Assembly: GCA_014529385.2 (NCBI GenBank)
Contig: CM043964.1
Location: 130,972,920 to 131,036,919, forward strand
Direction of reading: 5' to 3'
Length of the DNA stretch: 64,000 nt
From: Adiantum capillus-veneris
Lineage: Eukaryota > Streptophyta > Polypodiopsida > Polypodiales > Pteridaceae
Shown here: positions 24,729-36,997 of the stretch, one piece after another
Layout of the letters: each line of letters starts with the position of its first letter
Numbering within the stretch: position 1 is the stretch's first letter
Made by a program: the position numbers and the translations under genes
The notes under the pieces: model-generated
What the model was told of the DNA's origin: nothing
The model's input: the letters and a program-made list of their open reading frames with translations, nothing else
The model's database searches: none

Positions 24729-25901
24729 TTACCTCTCTCTTGAAATCATAGTCGTCTTGGACTATGGGGCAGAGAAGATAAAGCCTAGTTATTAGTCCTT
24801 TTCCTAGCGGGTAGAGGATCCCTATTTTATCCTACGACATCGTTCCAGAATGGTTGACTAATCCATTTGGTGCTTGAGAGCCTAAGCTACCGCAAGCATG
24901 TCTACGCATTAGTCCTATCAATCTTCCATAGTAGAGTGACAAGCTCTACTTGGTGTTTGGAAGATGTCGTCTCCGCAAACTTGATCCTAAGCATGCATAC
25001 TTCGTAACATTTGTGGACAATAAAGAAAAAGAGAGTCTCATAAGACAAAAAAATTTGTTCATTTTAAACATTTTTACATTTTCTTACTCTAGGGAAGCAT
25101 CGTAAGCATTGACAAGGTTTAGGTTATCCTTTAATTGTATGCCTTGCATCCATCTAGCATCTTCAACAGGATAGTTCTTAAGCTTAATAAGATATCATCA
25201 GATAATCTTACTATCTCTCAATACCTTGTCTTCATGTCGGAGAATGGACTTGAACTACAACACCTCTCCTTGGTCCTTGATCTCTGGTGGGTCTTCAATA
25301 GTTGGTTCTTGAGGTGCTCTCCTTTGTAAGGCTTTAGAAGGCTCACATGAAAAGCATTGTGTATGAGCCAATGACTGGGCAACTTGAGTTGATAGGAGGC
25401 CATCTCATTGATTGATCTAAGAATCTAGAAGGGACCATAGTACCTTATTGCTAATTTAGCATAGTACTTTTGGTGTCCCGTAGGATTCTTGCCCGTTGTG
25501 TGCCTTAAATTTTTGAGCGTACTTTGGCACCTCAAGCCCTAGTTGCTACTCCTCTTAACCCCTTCAGAAAAGCACTCAAGCTCCTATACGCGTGGCTCGA
25601 CTATCATTAATTGCAAGGAATAAAAGAGAGGGTCTTTCACCACCAAAACAATACCGGATCCTGTCAAGCTTCTAACAGCTCAATTGTGGTTAAGCCGTAG
25701 GCAAGCCCCGTAGGACTCCACTATTAAGACCATAGATCTCGACGGTGATGCCTTGTTATCTACACAAAGCAGGCGCACTGCAAGGCTAAAAAATCCCTAT
25801 TCTACTTACTCAATTGCAATTAATAATACCAACCATTTATAGTTAGCTTGAGGACCTCTCTTCTTGAGCAAGAAAAGGGAAACCTTGTGCTCTGATACCA
25901 A
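24729..25901 (-). pseudogene. Array internal 2: chromodomain remnant, integrase tail, primer site
   Basis: The polypurine tract lies at 24729-24741. A remnant of the chromodomain end (EDARWMQGIQLKDNLNLVN, around 25100-25190) and the integrase block LKLPSHWLIHNAFHVS (25403-25218 frame) precede a direct fusion to the leader. The primer site is at 25889-25900, perfect 12 bases. The fusion point is the same as in internals 1 and 3. Confidence 0.85.
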
Positions 25902-26480
25902 TGTAACATTTAATGGTCTAGTAACTTGTGCGTAGCCGAAAATAACATAGACATAGTGAGCATTTCATTAGAATAGATTCCTAATGAGCATAGAAAGAGC
26001 GCTCGGATGGAGAGAGCAACAAAAGCATAACACCTAGTTAGATAGGCATCCACAATACTTAAAAAAGAGAGAGAAATTAAGCTATTGACAACAGTTGAGG
26101 ATCGAATTTTCATGGATCCGTGGTCCCCCCTCCAAAAGGCTTTGTATTATAGGGTTCCCCCATCAAGTGAGACATTTTACAATACAATACTTTGTGTTCC
26201 TTCAATAACTAGTGTAATGAAGATGGCAGCTTCAAGCGCCAAGCTCGCACTTGTAAAACACAACATCAATTCCCTCACTGTCTCAGACCCAAGACCTCAC
26301 ACACCTTCGAAGATGGTTAGAGCTAGCGGGCTATTAGAGTAGATCAAGAGGAAGAAGGAGTATTCTTACGAGAAATAAGTATGTCTCCTCACATAATCAC
26401 TCATAATAGCTTAGCATAGCTTAGTAATTAGCATGGTAGAGGAGATGAGCATGCATTGGAGCTTGGCTCTTGGTTGGATT

Positions 26481-27228
26481 TGTTAGGATATAAGACATAG
26501 CTAAATAGATAATTGAGTAGATTACTTAATGGAGAGAGATAGATTTGCATACACGAGATTATAGAGTAGAGAGAGAGAGAGAGTACACACGATATACGTG
26601 GTTCACCCAATGTGGGCTACGTCCACGGGAAATCATCCACTCAATGGCTTTAGTACTTCAAAACAAGAAGTAGTTTACAAAGGGATTATACCCTTAATGG
26701 AGCTCCCGCCTTGCTTCACTCTCACCACCTCACACTCACCTTGTTGCATCAACTTCACACACTATGAAATGTGTGTAGAAATGGCCTCCTTTTATAGGCC
26801 AAAAGGGCTGCCCTCTCTCATGAGAGGCAGCCATGTGTAGCCGCCCTTATGTGAATAAGTCCAAATCAGACCCTCCAATCCGCCCATGTGTGGCTGCCCT
26901 TGAGAAGACAAGTCCGCTTTTGAATTCGGCCACCGGCCATTGAATTCGGTCACCGGCCAACCGACGGTTGTTTTCCGACCACTTTCCTGCTGCCGGTCGG
27001 CCATAATATTTCAGCGAAAAGGAATATTCCGGCGAGGGAAAAAAAAGTCTCGGGGGCTTCTGCCCCCGAGGCCCCTAAAGTTACCCCTAGTTTTTGACTG
27101 TGAAAATTTTGGTTTCCGGTGAGTGATTTACCTTCACGCACGATGGCTTCTCCTCATAATGGGGGCCTTACAAATGTGCGCTTTTACCATAGAAAATTAC
27201 AAGGGTAAATCAGGCTCCATACTTAACA
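26481..27228 (-). mobile_element. Solo LTR of the element E copia family
   Basis: It starts TGTTAGGATATAAGAC and ends CATACTTAACA, and is flanked by ggatt (26476-26480 and 27229-27233). It aligns with the element E LTR (56522-57094) over both ends but has about 170 bp more, including a strong GC hairpin at 27049-27070. No internal sequence is present, so it is the product of LTR-LTR recombination. Orientation is taken from element E. Confidence 0.9.
27049..27070. promoter_or_regulatory. GC-rich hairpin in the solo LTR
   Basis: CTCGGGGGC, loop TTCT, GCCCCCGAG: a perfect 9-bp stem with eight G-C pairs. It is absent from the element E LTR. A terminator-like or processing role is a guess. Confidence 0.7.
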
Positions 27229-28236
27229 GGATTTGCATCACAAAGCCAAGAGTTGTTGGTGTAGGCCTCCCTTCTCACAAGCTTGGAATAGGTGACGAGC
27301 TTTCCATTAAAGTTTGAGAAGGTGAGATAGTGTTCTTTACTTCACACATGAGATTGTGTGAGTGTGTGTGTGATAATGCATTGCAAAAATCAGTCCCCTT
27401 GGTCGATCCCTCTTGCTAATTGCACATGCTGGCATCCTATTGGACTCTGCAAAGCTTGGCCAATGATAATTAAGAAGCATAAGTGATAGCCTTGTGACAT
27501 TTGTCCCCCTTTCCCCTTTTGTGAGAGCTTTAGGTATTTAAATAATGCAATTAAACTCTCATTGGACCTCTTAGTCTTTTGGCCAATAGGAATCAGGCAA
27601 GCCATTGGGCTGCTGAATGCTCATTGGACCCCTTGGGAGACTATCCAATAGTCTTCTAGAGAGCTTAATTTCTATTGGTTCTTTTATCAAGTGTCTTTTA
27701 AACGAATTAAACTAAATTTACTCTAGCCTAATTCTCATTGGTCCACCCCTATGGCCATCCAATAGGATTTGAATGCACCTTGGGAGCAACTGGGCTAGGG
27801 AGCTGAAAGGTGTCCACTATGCCCTTTGTGTAAAGGGAGCTTGCAAGAGTGTGTGTGTGTTTCTCTCTCATACCCTACTAAAAGGGCTCGCCCCCTCAAG
27901 CATAGGGATGTGGGAAGACTTTTGAGTCTTCCCACAAGCATCCAATTTAACCTAAGCTTGACCGTTGAACATAATCTTTAAATTTTGGAACCTTAGCATT
28001 TTGGAAGTCTTAGTGGGCTGAACCTTAGGGTCTTTGAAGCCCATTAATGCACATTGCTCTTTTGCAGATGGCCCCCCCTTTGGATCCCTATTTTCCATCC
28101 TTTGGATCCCTACTGTGACCGGTCTACCAGCCTAACCAGTATTCTAGCTTTTTCTCCCCTGGTACTTCCCCATATTAAATGATCAGTTTAACATGAGAAA
28201 ATCATTTAGGAGAATTAGATATTAGTTATTATGACA

Positions 28237-29406
28237 TTACCTCTCTCTTGAAATCATAGTCGTCCTCGACTATGGGGCAGAGAAGATAAAGCCTAGTCAT
28301 TAGTCCTTTTCCTAGCGGGTAGAGGATCCCTATTTTACCCTACGACATCGTTCCAGAATGGTTGACTAATCCATTTGGTGCTTGAGAGCCAAAGCTACCA
28401 CAAGCATGTCTGCGCATCAGTCCTATCAATCTTCCATAGTAGAGTGACAAGCTCTACTTGGTGTTTGGAAGACATCGTCTCTGCAAAATTGATCCTAAGC
28501 ATGCATACTTCTTAACATTTGTGCACAATAAAGAAAAAGAGATTTTTATAAGACAAAAAATTTGTTCATTTTAAACATTTTTACATTTGCTTACTTTAGG
28601 GAAGCATCGTAAGCATTGACAAGGTTTAGGTAATCCTTTAATTGTATGCCTTGCATCTATCTAGCATCTTCAAAAGGATAGCTCTTAAACTTAATAAGAT
28701 ATCATCGGATAATCTTACCGTCTCTCAATACCTTGTCTTGATGTCAGAGAATGGACTTGGACTGCAGCACCTCTTCTTGGTCCTTGATCTCTGGTGGGTC
28801 TTCAATAGTTGGTTCTTGAGGTGGATCTCCTTTGTAAGGCTTTAGTAGGCTCACATGAAAACCATTGTGTATGAGCCAATGATTGGGAAACTTGAGTTGA
28901 TAGGCCATCTCATTGATTGGCCTAAGAATCTAGAAGGGACCATAGTACCTTTTTGCTAATTTAGCATAGTACTTTTGGTGTCCCATAGGATTCTTGCCCG
29001 TTGTGTGCCTTAAATTTTTAAGCGTACTTCGGCACTTCAAGCCCTAGTTGCTACTCCTCTTAACCCCTTCAAAAAAGCACTCAAGCTCCTATACGCGTGG
29101 CTCGAATATCATTAATTGCAAGGAATAAACGAGAGAGTCTTTCACCACCAAAATAGTACTAGATCCTGTCAAGATTCTAATAGCTCAATAGTGGGTAAGC
29201 CGTAGGCAAGCCCCCTAGGACTTCACTATTAAGACCATAGATCTCGACACTGATGCCTCGTTATCTGCACAAAGCAGGCACACTGCAAGGCTAAAAAATC
29301 CCTATTCTACTTACTCAATTGCTATTAATAATACCAACCATTTATAGTTAGCTTGAGGACCTTTCTTCTTGAGCAAGAAAAGAGAAACCTTGTGCTCTGC
29401 TACCAA
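28237..29406 (-). pseudogene. Array internal 3: integrase tail and primer site
   Basis: 1170 bp, collinear with internal 2 (1173 bp). The integrase tail (FPNHWLIHNGFHVSLLKPYK in pieces, 28735-28900) is followed by the same fusion to the leader. The primer site reads gctctgctacca (29395-29406), one mismatch. Confidence 0.83.
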
Positions 29407-29748
29407 TGTAACATTTAATGGTCTAGTAACTTGTGTGTAACGGAAAATAACATAGACATAGTGAGCATTTCATTAGAATAGATTCCTAATGAGCATAGCA
29501 AGAGTGCTTGGATGGAGAGAGCAACAAAAGCATAACACCTAGCTAGATAGGCATGAACAATACTTCAAAAAGAGAGAGGAATTAAGCTATTGACAACAGT
29601 TGAGGACTAAATTTACATGGATCCGTGGTCCCCCCTCCAAAAGGCTTTGTATTATAGGTTTTCCCCATCAAGGGAGACATTTTACAATACAATACTTTGT
29701 GTTCCTTCAATAACTAGTGCAATGAAGATGAAAGCTTCAAGCGCCAAG
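29407..29748 (-). repeat. Array LTR 4, truncated
   Basis: It matches the first 342 bp of array LTRs up to caagcgccaag, then changes to unrelated sequence. The outer target duplication is therefore lost. Confidence 0.85.
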
Positions 29749-31208
29749 GTCAGTTTTACTGCTGCAGACATTACCTAGTATCCGTATAACTGGTTTTTTA
29801 AAAAAAAATTGGGTTATTCTTGGCCTTTGTAGCATCTGAGGTGCTGGGTACTTTGTAATGTTGTGTGTACTCACATTCTGAGTAAAGGGACATCATTTAC
29901 ACTTGGCAATAAAGTTGGGTGTAACCCACCGTTTTTGCATTGCTAATGGTTGATGAAATGGTTCTCTGTTCAACTTTTTTTGAAGGTAAGTATATGGCAG
30001 TTTTGGCTTAACATTTATATGGAAAGAAACTGAGCAAGAGCTCTGAAAAGGTTGTACCTCGGAGAAGGATGGATTTCTACTACTGATTCAGTCGCTAGTA
30101 TTAATGTATGGCATGTTGTCTACCGCTTTTGTCACTTGGAAAAACCTTATGTATGGAGGGAGTGTTAAACTGTTGTACCACTGTTTTCGGACCCATGTAC
30201 TAGTTTATGTTGCTTTTATGGGAAGGAATATGATCCGTTACATTTTATGAAGGACCTGATCGTTATGATTGTTTGCAACAATGCTTTACAGCATTTGCAT
30301 TCACAGTTTGTCCTTGTTTTTTGGACGGGCTAGGCCTCTACTACTTGGCTAGCTATAAGTTTGCGACTTATAAGAATGGATTGCATTGGACTCCATTTGT
30401 AACAGTAAAACAACATCATTTCTATACTTAGAAGGAAATATCTTTGCTTATTTACTGATAGAACCTCACTAATATGACAGATAAATAACTCATGAAGTTT
30501 GTTTTCTTAGGGGAATATACCACTCAGATTAGAAGGGGAAATCTATCACTTAGATTAGAAGTGATAATTAAACTTGTAAACAAAAAGGTTTTACTGTGGA
30601 CCTAGCTTGTTAAAGGTAAAAAAGTTTTGTAAGATGGACATGGATAACAACTGGTGTGGTCCATTGATACCTGTAAAACACATCCAAGGCTAACTAAATT
30701 GCTGTCTTGTTTGGATGGATGCAGGTAAGAACTCTATCTTATCTTGGAAGGTTTTTTTACTTTGCCAAGCTACCCTACTCTGGATGGAACACTCATTGAC
30801 GACTTGGGAAGTTCTTTTACTTTCTGCTACTAAAAGGGGATCTCTTTCCTACAAACATTGTACTTAAATCATTCTAATACTGAGTTGTTTTTGTACATAT
30901 CTATTCCTTGTTCCATTGCCAGATGTCTTTTGAATGTGAAAATTCAATTATGTCTTATTATCTAAGATTTAACAGCTACACACACATCCTATACATAAGG
31001 TTTCTCTTTCCAAGAGAAACCGAGATGCTGGCTTTGGAAATTCTCTTCGAAATTGAGTTCTAAGTTGGACCCATAGTCTGTAATCACTTGACCGGTTGAC
31101 TGGTGTTAGGTGGTCCCTTTTAGACTCTTTTATTGGTTCCTGTTCACGGCTACTATAGTCTTTGACTTTGCCGGTTGAAGGTTTGCAGGCCCAAAAATAT
31201 TACAATGA
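29749..31208. other. Unassigned sequence before the Penelope-like element
   Basis: No sustained frame on either strand and no recognised repeat. It may be 5' sequence of the Penelope-like element or host non-coding DNA. Confidence 0.4.
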
Positions 31209-32177
31209 TTGTTTCTACTTCTATTTATGTTTACATTGTTCCCTTTTCAAGACTGCTTACCCTATAGAAAGACAGCTCGCATGAGCACTAATCACAACCC
31301 TGAGAATCATGCAAAGATTCTCGAACAGATTAAGCTTTACCTTAAGGATCGTAAACCAAAGATTGCCTTGGCAGTTAGAACTAGATCCTTCCTCTCTAGG
31401 AAGGCCAAAGATTGTATTACCTACTGTGGCAAGTATAAGTGAACCCCACCTCACTGTTTTTGCAGACTCTTGCTCTCTCACAAGGATTGGAACTGACCTC
31501 GGAGCCCCTCTCAGTGGCCACTTCTCTTGTTCTCAGATGTATTAGCAGCTTGGATGGTTCGGAACTAATTTATGATTCGGCTCTTACCTCTGACGAAAAA
31601 TTATATGTCTTACATATGTTGTCTTTTAATGATTAGGTTAAGATTTTAGCAACTTTGGATAAAGACTCCATGGAAGGAGTAAATTTAATTTCCCAATACA
31701 TTGCCCAGCTTCCTCTATTATCCTCACAATATCAGGAAGAGATTTCTCTGTTCTCCTCCTCTAGTGCAGATCTGTCTAACTTTCTTAGGAAGTTATGTGG
31801 GCTTAATCCCTCTTTTGTATGTGCACCAACCACTCCTTCTATTCCACAAACTGGTGGAATCTTCTATCGGGATAGTGCGGCCCTTGAAGAAGTTAAGGAA
31901 TTTCAAAGTAATCTTTGCTCCCTCAATGACTCAAACCTCCTAGAGATGGTACCCAAAATCTCTAAAAGTTTTTCCTGTCTTGCCCGTGAGACAAATTGAA
32001 ATTGAATCCCTCCGGGTTGACCATCAGCTTTGGGTTCTGCCCAACAAAGCTTTCTTAGCTCCTATTTTAAGTGAGACCTGGGTTTACCTTGTGTTAGAAG
32101 CGGCTAACAGGCTACACCATTTATGCACCAAGTTGTGGATGTGCCATAGTGCACAGTATTTACGTTTCATTGTATAG
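31209..32177 (+). pseudogene. Possible ORF1 region of the Penelope-like element, 5' piece
   Basis: A readable plus-strand path runs through three frames: 31209-31441 (basic, LKDRKPKIALAVRTRSFLSR), 31439-31999 with a single stop at about 31636 (ILATLDKDSMEGVNLISQ, then Ser-rich) and 31980-32177 (VRQIEIESLRVDHQLWVLPN). No domain is recognised. Position and orientation suggest the N-terminal protein of the element, but a host gene relic is not excluded. Confidence 0.45.
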
Positions 32178-32860
32178 GGCTTGGGCTCATTTAGGAGTTC
32201 CAAAGTTGTATGAGTCTAGGCTAGAGAGCTCACTTTATCCCATAGTTGAAGGGTTTGAGGCCCAAAACTATAAAAGAGCCCTATGCTTAATGAGAGGTCA
32301 TTCTTGAGTGGTCCTTTTGAGAACTCTCTCCCTAGAGGAGGTCTTGATGGCCTAGCCTTTGAGCTTAATGCCCATGCTTAGAAGGCTAGTGCTAATCACA
32401 TGTAATTAGTGTAATCCTCTCTTAATTAATCTAGTCTTCATTATGTTGTCAATCATGTTTATCTACTTTCCTTCATTGTTTTGAAGTGTTGATCTTCTCT
32501 AATCTAACTCTTACTTATGCTAAGCTTCTCCGATTAGTGGAGTCCTTATCTAACTCTCTCGATTAAGCGGAGTGGGTGTACTCGTGATTGAGGGATTAGA
32601 GTTGCCCTCTAATGGTGTGCTTGTGTGTGTGTAGGTTTAAGAAGCCTTGAGCTTAATTTTATTATGTGTGACTTGATTTGGACACCATGATGGGCATGGT
32701 TGGGGTGGCCGACTAAATGCGATCTTGTGTGCTTAATCGTCAATGCATGTAATTAGAGTTGTGCTTGAGAGATTCCAAGATTAGTGTGTTTCACTTCGTT
32801 GCATGATGTGTGTAGATGATTGCTTGAAATTGATGCTTGATGTGCGATTAGCATTAGTTG
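32178..32860. other. Non-coding insert, possibly a solo LTR
   Basis: The coding path stops and a stretch with TGTATAGGGCTTGG (32171) and a TATA-like tataaaagag (32269) follows, resembling an LTR promoter. A matching CA end and target duplication were not found, so the right border is unknown. Confidence 0.3.
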
Positions 32861-33749
32861 ATTTGGGATGATTTTTATTTGCATTGGAGGATGCACGCTC
32901 TTGAATCCTCTCAATCTTTGCATCCGATGACGCTCTCGCACATTCTTTGTGTGATGCCTCCAAGCCCTAGCCGGGTCATGCTCTCTCTCTCCGGATTGAT
33001 AGATTTGTGGGAGATTGCCTATGCTATGGCGAGCCTCCAACACCTTGCCAACCTCCCTGCCTCTATTGTGGAAGATTGCAGACTCAAGATTCTTAAAGGA
33101 GGGCAATTCTTGGACAAAGGTGAGCTCATCAAAGCACCCTTCAATCTCAATCTCATCGACCACTCCAAGTGCCCCTCAAATACAGGCCTATACATCTGTA
33201 CCAAAGGAAATATGGAATTCGCCAATTGAGTCCATCTAAAATGTCTTTCGTCCTTATGTGAAATGTACCTGGAGATTTCTTGACCCTAAAGCCTCTTGTG
33301 AATCCAGTATCATGTGGTTTGATCATACCATCTGGTTTATTCTCAACCATTTGGACTTACTTTTCCCGGAGAAACCTGTGGATTTTCATCTTTCCCTCAT
33401 TTGCTCTTGGTTAGGTGGCCAAGCTAAGCAGATTGTAATTGCACAAATTGCCTTCAACATCTTCCGTGAACTTATGCTTGATATCTTGAAGGAGTTAAAA
33501 GCTGATGAACCTGGCATTTACTTAACTACTTATGCTAACTTTAAAGGTGTTAAGCTCATCACTAGTCTTCTTAAACTTTGTATTGATGAGGATGACTCCC
33601 CTACTCTCAAAAGGGCTAACTCTTTGATCACCCCCAACTCCCTCACTTCCTTCTTAACACCTAGTTCATCCTCTAATCGAGGAAGAGTTCGTAGCTTTAC
33701 AAGAGGAAGAGGCAGATCTCCCCCCATCAGGAACTTCCCTAAATTTTAA
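32861..33749 (+). pseudogene. Possible ORF1 region of the Penelope-like element, 3' piece
   Basis: The frames 32858-33229 and 33258-33749 encode a hydrophobic, leucine-rich protein ending in a Ser-rich and Arg-Gly tail (SSSSNRGRVRSFTRGRGRSP), a type of tail that often binds RNA. No family is recognised. The 33258 frame ends 20 bases before the RT frame, which starts in another phase. Confidence 0.45.
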
Positions 33750-33768
33750 ACCCTGGTTATATTGCAGG

Positions 33769-35633
33769 TTGCTACAAGCCCTTGTGGAAGAAGAACTTAA
33801 CAAAGTGGATCCGGAGAATGGTTTCATTTACATACACTATCTCTTTCACAATGTATTCCTCGATTGGATTCAACCAAAAACTCTTTTTTGTGAGTGCTTT
33901 AATCTATTTTTTGGTAATCACAAATTGCTTGACAATATACTCATAGGATGGAAATATCATCATCCCGTAAAAAGGTTGATCCATAATAATGACTTTCTTC
34001 GGCAGGATTATGTCCCTCATTTTACATGTGTTCAGTTTACCACTTTTTGCAGAAATTTTGAGTCTTTTGATAACCATGTTTGCACTTGTGATCTTCGCAT
34101 TACTGAAAATACTAAAATACGTAGAATTTTGGCCAAAGGGCTCTATCATATACCTAACTTTCCCAAAAACCCATACCTTGCCTTATCAGCTATACTAAGT
34201 TGTCTCACTGACCTTGTCAGTGCTCTCCGTCTGGAGATGACAGTCCTACCGGACTTAAGGGAAGTGGTGAAGGAATGCTTCCTTCATAAAATTTCACAAC
34301 TTCCTAGTAAATGGTTATCATCTGAGGACTCTTGGCTTACTTCTTAGCTAACTCTTGATTTTCAAAAGATCTCTAATAAATGGTTTGTTGTCTGGCTTGA
34401 CAAAAGCTCTAACTGTCCCACTATTGTTTGCAAATACTTGGCTTGGAAGGCCGCTAGTAATCGAGTATATGGTAAGGAATTATGCCATATTAATGCTACA
34501 CCTCAAACTATTTCCAGTAAAATTGCTAAACACTTAGGGCTGTTAGGCTACTCTATGCTGAACACTAAGCTACCAGTGCTTTTTCCCACTTATAAAATCC
34601 ATAAGCATAAGTTCAAGTGGATATCTGATGCCTCCAATTGTATCTTTACTGATATCACCAAGGATATTACTTTTTGCCTTGACCTTATTTTATCTGAATT
34701 TGAGCTTATTTGTACCAGTAAACATAAAGTCTGCCAGGACTTCTTACATGTCCAGTATAATCCCTTCTGGCTTACAAAAAACTCTACGAAAGTCTCACTT
34801 AACCTTCCTCAGCAAATCTTCCACATCTTTACTGTTGACATCACACAATGTTACAAAAATATTCCCCTTGATGGGGATCTTGGCCTTAAGGCTGTTCTTG
34901 CCAAGGTGATTAAATTGGCTTTCTCCAATGCTAGAAAGAAGAAGTTTTTCTACATCTCTCTTTCCAAAGAACCTAGGTGGATTCACTTATCTCACTCCGT
35001 ACACTCCGTACATTTTAATGAAGCTAAGCTTTGCTCCTACATCTCCTGGCTGCTGAATAGCTGCACTATAGTTTCAGGTGGTCTTTGCTTTAACCAACGC
35101 CTAGGCATCCCCATGGGTTTTTCATGATCTCCACTTATGTGTAATATTTACCTTGCTTCTTTGAATACAGGTGGTGTCTCAAGACCATGGAGACTTACCA
35201 GAATAAACTTCCACAGTTCAAACACACTTATAGATACATGGATGACCTACTTAGTGTCAAAAATAGGGACTTCCCCAAGGAAATTTTTTTGATTTACCCT
35301 CATTGCCTAAAAATTGAACAAACCTCTCTCCAGGAGACCATCACACCCAATGGGGCTTTCTGCACATCTATACAATTTCTTAACCTCTCAATTTCCCTTC
35401 ATACCCCATCTGTTGGTGGGTATGATCTAAGGTTTGTGTGGAAAAGAGATCTCCTGAAACTGCCACTCATAGAATTCATAAAAAGGAATAGCAATAGGCC
35501 CTACAATGATGCTATTAGCTCTTGTATCTGCCTGCTACACTTAATTTGCTATTCTTCCTCTAACCCTTCTCTTGCCTGGGAGGAGGTTTTTTTGCTAATT
35601 AAAAAGTATTGCCTTATGAGGAGTTGGTAGCAC
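33769..35633 (+). pseudogene. Penelope-like reverse transcriptase, endonuclease-deficient type
   Basis: The path runs 33769-34347 and 34438-35127 in one frame, then 35187-35630 in another. In order it shows a segment like ENTKIRRILAKG that precedes RT in Penelope-like proteins, TYKIHKHKFKWISDASN (fingers), FTVDITQCYKNIPLDG (motif A), FNQRLGIPMGFS (motif B), YEYRWCLKTME (thumb side of motif B), TYRYMDDLLSVKNRDF (catalytic Y-M-D-D) and KRDLLKLPLIEF. Stops lie at 34345 (TAG) and 35125 (TGA, inside motif B), and a one-base shift near 35160. No GIY-YIG endonuclease follows before the stop at 35631. I place it in the endonuclease-lacking Penelope-like branch, which is close to telomerase. Confidence 0.75.
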
Positions 35634-36365
35634 GTAAAACTTCTTGAGGAAGCTAGCTGCGGGCCAACGACATGAGGTAAGCAGGTGCGTCAGATGGCAT
35701 CTAGTGGCGTCAGGAGGTCGAATGGGGTCAATATTTGCACGTGGATAAGTACGGACACAACGTGGGTGGTTCCTTGTGATAATTATGCAAAAAGTTCATC
35801 ATGAGAACTATATCTGGGGGACACTTCACGTGGTTGTGGGATGCATTATTGGAAAAAGTTGAGTGCCAGCTGTGCGAATGGATGCAGCATGGTGACAACT
35901 ATGCACTGCGAGGCCACTTTTTGGCCTGTTCAGGGTCCATTTGAGGTCAACTAAAAGGCCAAGGGTGCCCAAGTAATAAAGCTAAGTGTGGGAACTGAAA
36001 AATTTGCGAGAAGACCAGAGAAAACGTGGAGAGAAGAGGAGGAACAGCCGCAACTGAGTTTTTGTTGTTTTTGGAGCCTATTTTGGCCATAAACTGCTCA
36101 TTCAAGGTCGGATTTGAGCACTTTAACATTGTAGACTGGGGTTTTGGGCCGTTCCAAACGTGATGGTGCTGTCCATTTTTCCAAATCCCTCACTATTTTT
36201 CTGCTATTTTGGTTGTGTAAGTTTCTCCTATGAGCGAAGCTTCTGCTCCAATTTGTGATTGTATCTGACATATTTTACCCATATTGTGTGAGCAATTTTT
36301 CCCATTGGTGTTGGCCCAAGCTCAATTGTATCTAAACATCAGAAATTCTCCTCTTTTGAGCTAAG

Positions 36366-36373
<8 letters not shown>

Positions 36374-36453
<80 letters not shown>
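36374..36453. repeat. (GT)n microsatellite
   Basis: About 40 GT units. A second short run lies at 36558-36571. Confidence 0.97.
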
Positions 36454-36454
<1 letters not shown>

Positions 36455-36856
36455 TTTGTGTGGAGTGGGCAAATGGATAGTCTCTCTCCTGTCACTCCAT
36501 CGGTGTGTTCCCTGTCTCGTCCAGGTGGGTTGTGTAAGCCGAGTGGTGCCCATAGTGTGTGTGTGTGTGTGTATCATTCCAAGAGTGTGTACCGGGTTGT
36601 TATAGAGGCGTTGTGTGTGTTTCCATCCCGCTCATAGCATTAATACTTTATGGAGTTCTCTTGCATGCACATGCAAAAATCGTGGAGGCAAAGGAGGAGT
36701 AGAAGCTTGGTAGGGCCACGAGCAAGAACCCTTACACACACACATGAAGTTTTTCAGAGCTACACCATCATGTGCATGGGCTGGTTCATTGGGAGAGCAA
36801 GGGCAAGAGAATCCAAACTCGACTCTATAACATGTGGTGGTGAGCTCTTCCTCATC

Positions 36857-36997
<141 letters not shown>

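Larger units (their letters stand above)
25902..28236 (-). repeat. Array LTR 3, interrupted by a solo LTR
   Basis: TG...CA over 2335 bp; without the 753-bp insertion and its duplication it is about 1.58 kb, like LTR 2. The conserved hairpin is at 27909-27936. Confidence 0.9.
21399..29748 (-). mobile_element. Tandem multi-LTR array of a non-autonomous chromovirus
   Basis: Four LTRs alternate with three short internals, all in the same orientation: LTR 21399-22448 (truncated), internal 22449-23136, LTR 23137-24728, internal 24729-25901, LTR 25902-28236, internal 28237-29406, LTR 29407-29748 (cut). LTRs begin TGTAACATT and end TTATTATGACA. Each internal keeps a PPT (where not deleted), the tail of integrase and a tRNA-Met primer site, but lacks gag, protease and RT. 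LTR ends, PPT and primer match element A, which could supply enzymes. Two complete repeat units are about 2.76 kb once the solo LTR is removed. Confidence 0.88.

Noticed and set aside
30715-30735. Splice-like gatgcaggtaagaactc suggesting a host gene intron
   Set aside because: The acceptor and donor would be adjacent with no exon between, and no coding frame flanks them.
35634-36350. Hammerhead ribozyme flanking the Penelope-like element
   Set aside because: No CTGATGA...GAAA core was found by eye near either end.
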